From the NCBI GenBank assembly GCA_028274465.1, contig CM051455.1:101740942-101804941 (forward strand): a DNA stretch of 64,000 nt. The letters are read 5' to 3'. Source of the DNA: Plantago ovata. Lineage: Eukaryota > Streptophyta > Magnoliopsida > Lamiales > Plantaginaceae. The notes beneath the pieces were generated by a model. The model was not told the DNA's origin and did not search any database. It saw only the letters and a program-made list of their open reading frames with translations. This document shows positions 12,026 through 21,008 of this stretch, piece by piece (position 1 is the first letter of the stretch; every line of letters begins with the position of its first letter). The translations under genes were made by a program, and so were the position numbers.

Positions 12026-12773
12026 AGTGATTTTCGAACTTCACGGATCAGATATACATCTTTTTAAAATTTTCCTTTTCTTTTGGAGTTTTTTTCCCTT
12101 CACTAGTATTTGGTTGTTCATGGAGATGTGTGAACTTTATGATTCCATTGGTATATTGTCGAACGATTAACTTATGAATTGTATTATTTAATTCTTTGAT
12201 GCACACTCGATGTTTATGGATGTTATTTCGTGTAGTTATGTATCTATTTTTTCCGTTTTCTCATAATAACAACCAATATGAAAACCGCTATATGTTATGT
12301 GTTGTGTAAAGTAGAAAATTTTGTTCTCTATGTACATATGTTTAACATCGAATTTATTCCACAAGAATTTATATTATGAGGTAACAAAATCAGAGAAAAT
12401 TTTTTATCATTCAAACAAACCTCAACCGACTAAAACCGAACTACCACTATGACATTTAGAAAAGGTGAATATTTTTTAAGCAAATAACTATTTTGAGTTT
12501 ATCTACAATATTACGAAACTCGTTTACAAAAATTACAAACAAAAAGCGGTGTGATTGCATGACACAAACAAATATTAACAGCATTTACTTGCGTCCGTGT
12601 AAGTAAATAATTGAAGGTTCCAAATGCGACTTTCACATTAAACATAAAAATGGTAGCACACCTTTACTATGTAAGGCACAAATGAAATTGATGATACCAA
12701 ATGTATATATTACCACATATATAATAATGTAACGGTATGGAACCTAACATGCTCTACCTGATAAAAAAGGTGG

Positions 12774-13794
12774 ATGGATGCATCACGTCGTAGTCGTAAG
12801 GGCAAGGGTCGTGTTTCGCAAATAGAGGTTGAGTCCCAGATTGATGATTGCCCCAGGCCAGTGGCAAGGTGGACTCAGGATACGACAAAGAAATTCATTG
12901 AAATCATGTACGATGTATGGTGTTCGAAGGGGAACATGAGCGGGGGTAATTTCTCTTCAAAGGCATGGACTGACTTAACGAAAAGAGTGAGGGTGGAAAC
13001 AAATATGGATTGGGATAGAGCTCAACTCCAAGGCAAGCTAGGCCGTCTTAAAAGCAGTTACCGGAAGTACCATCGTTTCAGCCAACAACAGACCGGTTGG
13101 GGGGCTGACCAGGAAGGAGGTGTTGACCCACCGCCACACTTTACATCAGAGGTCAATAACAAATCATAACCTTTAACTTTTAATAAGCAAGCCTATTATA
13201 TGAACCTTCACTACAAATTAAAAAACATGATCCTCCAAAACTAAGATACGTGGTTTTCAGGAAACGGATTCCGCAAATCCAGAATCCCTTAACTTCCCAA
13301 TGGCTGAGGAATTTGGGCGCATGTGGGTAGCATCAAGTGCAACAGGAAGCTTTTGTACTTTTACTGGGGCGTCATACGATGACACCGAGGACCAGCAGAT
13401 TGACGAAAACGACATCGACAAAATCCGTAAAGCCGGACATGTTCCACCCTGTGACACTGACAACCTAGCTGAAGGTAGCGGGAAAAGGCGTGCTACTGCG
13501 AAGGGGAAGCAAGTTAACTCACAATCGAGTGACAGCGGACCACTTGGATCATTCGGTGCAATGCAGGGGTTCATAGACAATGTCCAAGCGGATCGAGAAA
13601 TGGCTAAGGAAGTAAGGGCCACTGTCATGGCGGAAAGCAAACGTTTATATTCGTTCATACCACAATCAGAATTGCCTCGTTATCTCGCCGGCAACACATT
13701 GTTAATGAACAGCGTCGATGAGGCCAGGGCGTGGCTCCATTACCCCGACGAGGTCAAGGTTGCTTGGTACCTGAACCAACCTAGTACCTTTTAG
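12774..13794 (+). CDS. Myb/SANT-like domain protein 1 (two exons)
   Basis: Exon 1 is 12774-13151 (126 codons) and exon 2 is 13261-13794. The intron has GT at 13152 and ends TTTTCAG, and both ends are phase 0, giving about 303 residues. Exon 1 opens with a basic stretch, then ARWTQDTTKKFIEIMYDVW and a spaced WTDLTKRV...L.GKLGRLKSSYRKY, the layout of the plant Myb/SANT-like domain (Myb_DNA-bind_3 type, known from L10-interacting MYB proteins and from ORF1 of PIF/Harbinger transposons). Exon 2 holds a central acidic stretch (DDTEDQQIDENDIDK), a basic patch GKRRATAKGKQ and a C-terminal motif with RAWLHYPDEVKVAW. Such proteins bind DNA in the nucleus. The reading frame is fully open. It is the first of four related genes on this strand. 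It may be a host gene or a transposon DNA-binding subunit, and no transposase was found beside it. Confidence 0.72.
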
Positions 13795-13954
13795 TTCGGG
13801 GTTTTGTTTTCGTTTAACCAAAGTCCTTGTTCAAATAATTTTGTATGATGAACTCCCTTTAATCTCATAATGAAATTGATGAAGTTCACCCTTACATATG
13901 CCCCACACTTTCCTTTTAATGTCATCTTTAATCTTACTCAATATCTCATCACAG

Positions 13955-14479
13955 ATGCCAATATACGAGCTATCTCCGACTTGGGGCGATTGGGAAACAG
14001 AGGAGTTTATCCGTACTATTGCCTACCAATTCGCATTCAGTCGCTTTCCACCTGGCTTTAAGATTGATCCCCCCACCTGGCGAAGCATTGTACAATCTTT
14101 TGGGACACGGTATTACATCCATTACAACAGAGGTTCACCATTCACCATGGTTCACTGCAAAATGAAATACAAGTGTTTGAAAGTACTTTACAAAGCAATT
14201 CACCACCTATTTGCTAATTATCCGGGATTTGACGTGAACCGGAGAACGGGACACATAACCGGTCCATCTTACTACTTGCAGCAAATAAGGACGGTACGGT
14301 TACAATAAGTAAACATACTTATTAGATTTCATTTGCAATCTTAGGTTTTGTTAGTTATCTGACATTTATATCCTGTTCTTCATGCAAATCAAGAACAGAC
14401 ATCGGGTGACGATGCTGCCGTGGTTGATGTCCGTGTTGCCGAATGGGACACTTTATGCGCGGTGTTTGGGGATCCATAA
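13955..14479 (+). CDS. Myb/SANT-like domain protein 2 (two exons)
   Basis: Exon 1 is 13955-14293 (113 codons, starting MPIYELSPTWGDW). The donor GT is at 14294, and the acceptor ends AACAG before 14399. Exon 2 (14399-14479) adds 26 residues ending AEWDTLCAVFGDP. Both junctions are phase 0. The product is about 139 residues. Motifs follow the SANT-like layout: W..EEFIRTIAYQF, PPTWRSIVQSFG, then KMKYKCLKVLYKAIHHLF and a glycine-containing loop, and finally the W..LC..FG signature seen at the end of Myb_DNA-bind_3 proteins. That signature being restored only by splicing is the main support for exon 2. The ATG used sits right after CACAG, so an upstream exon is possible. A 19-codon upstream extension is also open but hydrophobic and unlikely. 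Confidence 0.65.
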
Positions 14480-14606
14480 GCTTATCATCTTCACTTTTTA
14501 AATAAATTGAACCTAAGTCATTATGCTGCGATGTACTTTGAAAATAAGATATGTATTTACATTCATAAGTATGTATGAACCGTTTCTATCTTACATGAGT
14601 TTGATC

Positions 14607-14617
14607 TATATTTAAAA
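14607..14617 (+). promoter_or_regulatory. TATA-like box upstream of SANT-like gene 3
   Basis: TATATTTAAAA lies about 75 bp before the ATG at 14690, followed by a pyrimidine-rich leader (CCCCTCCGCTCC). Spacing suits a plant core promoter. It suggests that gene 3 is transcribed separately rather than being exons of gene 2. Confidence 0.4.
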
Positions 14618-14689
14618 ATTCCCCTCCGCTCCTACTGCAAATTCTTTCGTCCTTACAAATTCCTTCTAACCGATTCGAATTACCAGCTA

Positions 14690-15364
14690 ATGGCCTCAGG
14701 GGTCAAAACCTATCACTGTGGGGTTAACAACTGCAGTTACGTACCGGATGTGACGTGGACGGCAAGACACGATAAGAGTTTGCTTGGGTTTGTTACGACC
14801 ACTGATAGGAAGAGAATGAACAAAATTAACCTCGAATTAAAGCTGTTAGCAAGATGGACGGCTTACTTGCATGACCACTTCCTAGGGGAGTGCTTCAGCA
14901 AAGAGTTTGTCCTCCAAAAATTTTCGGCGTTAGTCCTACGCTTTAACGCATGGACATATATTTCCAGGTTGCCTGGAGTAGCTATTTCAACAGACCCCCA
15001 TCACATCTACGTTCCCACTATTTTGAAATATGGCATAACGGAGGTGCGTAACCCAACTCAAATAAAACTTCAATGTCATTATTCGAAAATGTCTTTGTGT
15101 AACGAACAACTTAATTTTACTGTGCAGATGTTCCGAGCAGCTACACGATATTTCAATAAATGCGAGAAGCACTACGAAATCCTTAGAAACGCATTTCAAG
15201 GTTCTGAATTCGACCAAACGTCGCTCTTAGTTTTATGTCGCAACGCCTCAGTCGGTGAGATAGTCGAACCAGTTCACGAATGTTATCGTATCGATCCGAC
15301 CTTCGTCGCCTCAACTGCCGGTTACGACACTTATTCCGATTCTTCGGAAGAGGAAAACTCTTGA
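14690..15364 (+). CDS. Myb/SANT-like domain protein 3 (two exons)
   Basis: Exon 1 is 14690-15043 (118 codons). An 84-bp intron (GT at 15044, ending TGTGCAG at 15127) has no stop in frame. Exon 2 is 15128-15364 (78 residues plus stop), giving about 196 residues. The intron position matches protein 4 exactly: both have a 118-codon exon 1 ending after an ILKYGI/VLHKGI motif. Shared motifs are KF.AL..RFNAWTYISRLPGV and YVPTILKYG in exon 1 and RAATRYFNKCEKHYEILRNAF in exon 2, which corresponds to the P-A..Y......E.L...F segment of Myb_DNA-bind_3 proteins. The C terminus is acidic and serine-rich (SDSSEEENS). An AATAAA at 15390 suits a polyadenylation signal. The N terminus has two cysteines and a histidine (YHCGVNNC) that could be metal-binding, but this is speculative. 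Confidence 0.7.
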   Translation: MASGVKTYHCGVNNCSYVPDVTWTARHDKSLLGFVTTTDRKRMNKINLELKLLARWTAYLHDHFLGECFSKEFVLQKFSALVLRFNAWTYISRLPGVAISTDPHHIYVPTILKYGITEVRNPTQIKLQCHYSKMSLCNEQLNFTVQMFRAATRYFNKCEKHYEILRNAFQGSEFDQTSLLVLCRNASVGEIVEPVHECYRIDPTFVASTAGYDTYSDSSEEENS

Positions 15365-15389
15365 ATTGTTCACCATTTAATGGAATTGT

Positions 15390-15395
15390 AATAAA
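15390..15395 (+). terminator. Polyadenylation signal AATAAA after SANT-like gene 3
   Basis: AATAAA lies 26 bp after the gene 3 stop codon, in an otherwise T/A-rich 3' flank. Position and hexamer fit a plant near-upstream element. It supports a separate transcript ending before gene 4. Confidence 0.4.
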
Positions 15396-15567
15396 GAATG
15401 CACCTTTCAATTTGGAATCTTTGAACATTATTTATTAGAAAAAATGTATGAAATGATTTCCTCTTTGTGTAATAATATTCCTCTGGTTATGCACTCTTGA
15501 AATGATTTTATGTTATACGCTTTTACTAACTTTTATGTGCGTAACTTTCTGCATGCATACAGCGAAA

Positions 15568-16253
15568 ATGGCAACTTTTGTATGCAACTCATCTTGCCGT
15601 AGGATCAATCGGTTGTGCACAACTTGGGGGGAACCGCATGACCAACAACTGCTTCGGATAATGTCCGAGTACAAAGCCAACAACCCCCGGGCCTTCAATA
15701 GGCGCCACATTCAGCGTATTGGCCTCGATGTGTGGACGACATTGATGCACGAGTGTACCCGCCGTACATGTTTCACGAAAGAGATGATTCTTGCTTCGTT
15801 CAGCAAGTGGGCCACTAAATTCAACGCATGGGAGTACATAATCAATCTGCCTGGGGTTGAGCTATTCACGTACCCCGCCTATTTGTACGTCCCAACGGTT
15901 CTTCACAAAGGCATTCGCCAGGTACTTTAGACTTCCTAAACAAGTTCAATTAACAACTATTCCTATCAAGTAAGGTGGAAATTAAACAATCTAAATTCAC
16001 TTAATATCCAATCAAATTCAACTTATACTCGCAGATGTACCCCGAGGCGGGAAATTACATAAATGCCGTTGAACCGGACGCTGAGGTGCTACAGTACCTT
16101 TTCAAGCGCACTGAATTCGACATGATTTCTTTCCCTGAGGGACAGCCAATAGGGGAAATAACACAGCCCCCACCGGAGACCAACTTCATATCCCCATCCG
16201 CCCGTGCAACCCCAGGATGGATCGAGGAGAGCTCTAGTTCTGAGGAACGCTAG
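15568..16253 (+). CDS. Myb/SANT-like domain protein 4 (two exons)
   Basis: Exon 1 is 15568-15921 (118 codons, MATFVCNSSCRRINRL...). The intron runs from GT at 15922 to GCAG at 16034, and in this gene an in-frame TAG follows the donor at once, so splicing is required. Exon 2 is 16035-16253, giving about 190 residues. It is a paralogue of protein 3: FNAWEYIINLPGV, YVPTVLHKGI, the same junction, then MYPEAGNYINAVEPDAEVLQYLF, which fits the YPEA/..L..LF segment of Myb_DNA-bind_3 proteins. The N-terminal helix region is WGEPHDQQLLRIMSEY. The C terminus is acidic (ESSSSEER). I chose the inner ATG because the upstream 22 codons are hydrophobic and paralogue 3 starts at the equivalent place. The role is probably DNA binding. 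Whether it is a host or transposon protein is unknown. Confidence 0.7.
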
Positions 16254-16940
16254 GACAGCGGGTGTAAATGGCCCACCCCATGAATTCGATATTCCGTATT
16301 TGTATTGTAATGTGTGATGATTTCATTCCTTCAATGTTTACGTTGTTGTAACTTTAATCTACGAATTATGGTAAACTTGTTTTTACCTATCTGATTAGTC
16401 GAAATGGTATTCGTACGATGTTCGACCGAAATTTCTAACTTCTATTTTAAATGTTACAAGAAGTTATTGGTGGGAACCACTATTTAAATAACATTCAAGT
16501 CATTCTTTATTATTAACTCGAAACGAGGAAAAAAACAAAAAAACGAAAATAGATAAAAAAAAAATGAATATAAAATAGGATTGAACCCTATAAAAAAAGT
16601 CATTTTTTTCTACACTACAAAGTCGGAATTATAGGTAAACAATTTGTTACACAAATAAAAAAATATTTTAGTGACATTGTTTAAAAAAAAAAAAATAATA
16701 AAAAATAAAAAATAAAAAAAACAATTCCGAAAATTAGGGGCAAATTTTACATATCAGATTTTTTCCCCTCCATTTCCCTTCATCTTATTTCATCTAACAT
16801 ATAATATTCAATTCCCAACCAAATATACTCAATTTCCAATACATTCTCTTTCAATGTCAATACAACTAATAATAACTAACTATAACTAACCAATCATTCA
16901 ATCAACCAATCATCACCAATCATCATCATACCTATTAATA
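16254..16940. other. AT-rich non-genic stretch
   Basis: 3' flank of SANT-like gene 4, then A-rich low-complexity sequence (long A runs at about 16550-16730). No gene, RNA or transposon end is recognised. Confidence 0.6.
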
Positions 16941-17253
16941 TTCCCCCTATGTCCTACTACCTTTTACTAACTCAAACTCAAACCTAATTTCCCAAAACCC
17001 TCTCAACAGTAATTCCTATTCACATCTCTCGTCACTATTTAAAAGCCCTCTCCCTAGTTTAGAGCCAAACAAGTTGTATATTACTTTAATCATTGTCCCC
17101 ACATTCACACTTTACTTTAATTCTTATCCCCACCACTACCATTTAAATATTGACCCACATTCCATTCTATATTAATAAATCACTATCAAACAAAACCTCT
17201 CATTAAAAACCGTACAAAAAGCAAACGTAGGCTTCTCACCGGGACGGAGGGAG
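16941..17253. mobile_element. Stowaway-like MITE
   Basis: The right end is GGGACGGAGGGAG followed by TA, the classic Stowaway terminus (reverse of CTCCCTCCGTCCC). The left end is diverged, TTCCCCCTATGTCC, preceded by TA. The interior phrase caaaaagcaaacgtaggcttctcac is typical of this group. Non-coding. These Tc1/mariner-related miniatures insert at TA. Confidence 0.7.
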
Positions 17254-17316
17254 TACCTTAGTTCCAAATTGAAACCTAGAAAATTATTTTATTTTTCTTA
17301 TTTCCATTTGATTAAT

Positions 17317-17332
17317 ATATATATATATATAT
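17317..17332. repeat. (TA)n microsatellite
   Basis: Eight TA units. Confidence 0.8.
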
Positions 17333-17381
17333 TTCTTGAGGTATTTCCTAGAAAACAAAAGGGAGAAAATTTATTTTTTAA

Positions 17382-18056
17382 GGCCGTCTCCAACGGACGA
17401 GACGCATGTGGACTCAATTGTCCACGTAGTTGAGTTTGCTGATGAGCCCAAACTCAACTATATAATATTATATATCTTTTCTGTTTGCTTTTTTATTATT
17501 TTTGCTTTTTTATTTCTTTTGTCTTGTTGTGTTGTTGTTGATCATAATTTATACTACTACTACCAGCTTGGCGTTTAAATTTTATTATATCATCTTTTTA
17601 ATTTTGTTTTTTATGTTTTTTTTCTTCTTTTCTTTTTTATGTTTATTATTTTATTTCTTCTTTTCTATTTTATGTTTATTATTTTATTTCCATATTTAAT
17701 AATGCATAAATAAAAATAATAAAATAAAATTTATTGTTTAACTTTTAATGTTTCACGAGTGTATTTTTTAATTTGATATTCTATTGTACTATTTTATTTA
17801 ATAATTTTTCTAAATATTTATTGCATTTCGAAGTATCATATAATGTGTTAAAATGAAATGAATAATTGATTAAAAAATTTAATGGAAAAAAAAGAAGATG
17901 AAATAAAAAAAATAGTAAAATAAATGAAAAATAAGGAATCAATGGGGATCAATTGTTGGAGCATGTTGGAAGATCGAGTTGGAGATTAAGTTAGTGAAAT
18001 GCTGACGTGGCGCAGTTGAGCTCCACTTTTGGGATCAACTGTTAGAGAAGAAGGCC
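17382..18056. mobile_element. Tourist-like (PIF/Harbinger-type) MITE
   Basis: Left end GGCCGTCTCCAAC, right end reversed GGCCTTCTTCTCTAAC. It is flanked by TAA (17379-17381) and TAA (18057-18059), the 3-bp TSD of PIF/Harbinger elements. Both sub-ends carry TTGAG/CTCAA and TGGA..TCAA text in inverted order. The interior is T-rich and non-coding; the open frames at 17336-17699 are T-run artefacts. Confidence 0.72.
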
Positions 18057-18121
18057 TAATCAAGCTTATCAGTTCCATCGGTGGTCAGTGGTCACCTTAC
18101 TCCTAAAGTCCTAATCTTAAC

Positions 18122-18335
18122 TAGGGGCGGAACCAAGAATTATGGTTGGGGGGTGAACTTACATATACATCATTTTTTGAAAGTTTAGGGGGGGCCAAAA
18201 GTTGAAAAAACGTAAAATTTACCTTTAAAATTTTTGAAAAATCATTATATTCTTCCTAAAAAAAAATGTTTTTTGGGGGGGGGGGGAGGGTGGCGACGGA
18301 GGCCTCGCCGGCCCCCCTAATTGGTTCCGCCCCTG
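18122..18335. mobile_element. hAT-type MITE with 8-bp TSD
   Basis: TIRs AGGGGCGGAACCA and TGGTTCCGCCCCT are perfect over 13 bp. The flanks are ATCTTAAC (18114-18121) and ATCTTAAC (18336-18343), an 8-bp TSD as expected for hAT. It contains a 12-bp G run at about 18277. Non-coding, 214 bp. Confidence 0.88.
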
Positions 18336-18443
18336 ATCTTAACCGTAGAGTTTGGGATGTGGGGCTTAGCTGGTTTCCCCATGGACAAAGCCTATGGAAG
18401 TTCCTTGTAGTATCTGGGTAATAGGCCTATTGTGATGTTCGGT

Positions 18444-19002
18444 AGGGCTGTAATCGAGCCGAGCCGAGTCGAGTTTTGGCTCGGCTCGGCTCGAACTCGA
18501 ATTTTCACACTTGGCTCGAGCTCGAGCTCGAGTTCGATCGAGCTTTAGCTCTTGGACTCGAGTTCGAGCCCGACACATATTTTTCTTATTCGAGTTCGGC
18601 TCGCGAGCTCGAATAAGAAAGGTTATTTTAAAAAAATAAATAGAAAAATAAAATAAAATAAATATATATAAGGAAAAAATATATATAAAATAAAATAAAT
18701 ATATAAAACAAATAATATTTATATATAATAAATAAAATATAAAAAATAAATAAAAAATATATATAATAAATAAATATATATATATAATAAATAAATTATA
18801 TAAAATAAATAATATATTATTTTCGAGCTGCTCGTCGAGCTTTCGAGCCGAACTTTTCAATATTCGAGCTCGACTCGATAAACTAAACGAGCTAGAGTTT
18901 TTGCTCGAACTCGAACTTGAGCTTAAATAATCGAATTTCGAGCCGAGCTTTTTTCGAGCCGAGCTCGAGCAACTCGAAAAAAGCTCGACTCGGTTACAAC
19001 CT
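18444..19002. mobile_element. hAT-type non-autonomous element with 8-bp TSD
   Basis: The left end AGGGCTGTAATCGAGCCGAG matches the reversed right end AGGTTGTAACCGAGTCGAGC. The flanks TGTTCGGT (18436-18443) and TGTTCGGT (19003-19010) are an 8-bp TSD. Long subterminal arrays of GAGCTCGA/TCGAGCTC-type dyads flank an AT-rich core. The 242-codon minus-strand frame across it is an artefact of these arrays. Confidence 0.88.
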
Positions 19003-19585
19003 TGTTCGGTGATTTCTAACTTGTGGTTCCCTGGTTGAGAAGTTTGAACGGTTGGACCTATTACTTTCCTTTTCATTTCTTCTTGATGGAACAAAAGCCA
19101 TCTTGAAACTGCTCTGTTTGGTCAGCTTTCTTCAAAAGTTAAATTATTACTGAAAAGTAGGGGCACACGCACGTTGATCAATGAGACAGGAGTCAGGACT
19201 ATGCTAGTCATGTTCCGGCCATCCACGAATACAATCTAGGGTCGGAGCCAGAAATAACGTCGCCTAGTGTGCATATGCGAAAATAATCCTTCTTTTTTAA
19301 GATAAACTATTTTTTATATGATAAGTATAAAATAATCAAAATTATATGAAACTAGAGGTAACAATCCATAATTTATTTGCATTATTAGGAAGATAAAGAA
19401 CAAAAAATGTCTAATGGATATCATAAAATGTAAACTAATATAATCCTAAAAAATAAAAAAGGGTAGTGCACCAGCACTACCCAGCCCCCAAGTACCTCCA
19501 CCAAGATTACAAGTCATGTGTTATGAATATGAACTTACTTGTAGCATTTGCAAATGTGCTTGTGTGCGCGATCATATTTAATTTT
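19003..19585. other. Non-genic stretch
   Basis: No gene. TAGGGTCGGAGCCAG at about 19237 resembles one end of a hAT-type element, but I could not find the partner end. Confidence 0.45.
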
Positions 19586-20301
19586 AGGGAATTTTACATT
19601 TACTATCTCTACTAGACGCTCCAATTACATTAACCCCACGTTAGTTAAAATATTACATCTGAGTCCAAAATTTTAAAAATCATTTGACCAACTTATGGCT
19701 TAATGTTCAATATCATAACTCCAAACATGGCCTTAATATTCTTCTTCTTCTTCTTCTTCTTCTTCTTCTTCTTCTTCTTCTTGTATCAGCTCCGGCTCCG
19801 GTCAATCAGAGCTATCACAGCTCCGATCTAGGCCGGACCTGTTCAGCTCTGATCTAGTCGGAGCTTTACAGCTCCAACCTGGCCGGAGCTGCACTGCAGT
19901 TTTCTAATATTTTTTTTAATTTTGTTTTTGTTTTTGGGTAAATTTTAAAAAATAAAATTTATTGGGCTTACTTTGCAATAAAATGTTGGAACATTTTGTA
20001 ATTTAAAAAAGTTACATACCTTAAATTGAATTATTAAGTGACAAATTGGTGAATCAAAAAGATTTGAGATAAATGTGCAATTAATAAAAATTATACTAGC
20101 TGTTTGGCCTCAGTCAAAACTCAATATTTGACTAAGGGTAAAAATGTATTTTTATTATTTTAATTCGTGTAAAATCAAAGTTGTGGGTTTACATATAATT
20201 AAATCTATCTAACATGGGTGCTGGATGTAATTGTTTGACTAATGATAAAATATCTATAATAAAAGTGACTAAATGGGTGCTATATATATGTAAGAAGCCC
20301 T
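19586..20301. mobile_element. Non-autonomous TIR DNA element, relative of the 4.07 kb element
   Basis: The left end AGGGAATTTTACATTTAC and the reversed right end AAGGGCTTCTTACATATAT resemble the 4066 element. The reversed right side also carries GTCAAACAATTACATCCAGC and CACCCATGTTAG, matching its TTTAACAATTAC and CCCATGTTAG. The interior has a (CTT)13 tract and an AGCTCCG palindrome cluster. It is a second copy of the same family with the simple repeat on the other side. No clear TSD. Confidence 0.5.
19741..19782. repeat. (CTT)n microsatellite
   Basis: About fourteen uninterrupted CTT units ending in TTGTATC, immediately before the AGCTCCG cluster. Confidence 0.9.
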
Positions 20302-20488
20302 TAATTGTAAAAGATTGTTGATTTTTATAAAAAAAAAGTAATAATTATTAACACAAGCAGCGGCAATAGGCTGCAGCAAGTGCTCCTCAAAATTTTGACC
20401 AATAAAATTATTATTATACCCCTTAGGTTAGTATTTTATCTTTCATATATATTTAAATAAAGTCTTTAATTAATAAAGGTGAAAAAGG

Positions 20489-20502
20489 CCACGCGCGCGT
20501 GG
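20489..20502. promoter_or_regulatory. Perfect 14-bp palindrome near the 5' end of Helitron A
   Basis: CCACGCGCGCGTGG, identical to the palindrome at 25101-25114 in Helitron B. A shared subterminal palindrome suggests a family-specific end-recognition element. Confidence 0.6.
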
Positions 20503-20729
20503 AAGTATTTTCGCTGGTTTCTCTTTCAATTTTCCCCTTTTATCTATTTTTCTCTTTCACCGAATCACAGTCTTTCCTCTTTCACCGTTTTCTCAAACCA
20601 GAGACAGACAGTCTTTCTTCCTCTTTCCATCACTCTTCTAACTTCTCTAATCATTCAACAAAATCTGTATCAATTTTTTCTAATTGATTTAAGCTTCATA
20701 TAGATATCTCTTTCACATTAGTCATCAAA

Positions 20730-21008
20730 ATGGGTTTGTGCCACCACCGGAGATTGGGAGCTGTAGGGTTTCTGCCACTGGAGATTGGGAGCTCGATTTC
20801 ACGGTCTACATCATTGTTCGGCATCTTCCCAACAAGGATCCGCAGCGCTGTCACTTCCGATTTAAGGTTTAAGGAAGGGGCATGGATCGGACTGGTGGCT
20901 GCTTCAAGATCTCAGACGATCTCGATGCGGTTAGGGAGGCTGGCGATAGAGAGGCGGAAAGAGAAGCTCTCACCGGAGGTCCAATCCAGTCATTGCTCCG
21001 AATGAAGC
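20730..21008 (+). pseudogene. Exon-like segment of an unrecognised gene inside Helitron A
   Basis: A pyrimidine-rich leader (20550-20700) precedes GC-richer sequence with two overlapping open frames. One starts at 20730 (91 codons) and the other at 20882 (43 codons, MDRTGGCFKISDDLDAVREA...), which runs into a GT donor-like site (GCG|GTAATT). Further exon-like pieces follow at about 21388-21480 and 21665-21735, with stops. I do not recognise the protein. The layout suggests the captured 5' end of a host gene, with leader, first exon and introns. Confidence 0.35.

Noticed and set aside
18366..19094. 242-codon minus-strand open frame
   Set aside because: It reads through the hAT-type element's palindromic arrays and AT-rich core (poly-S and poly-I/Y/F residues) and crosses both TIRs and the TSDs.
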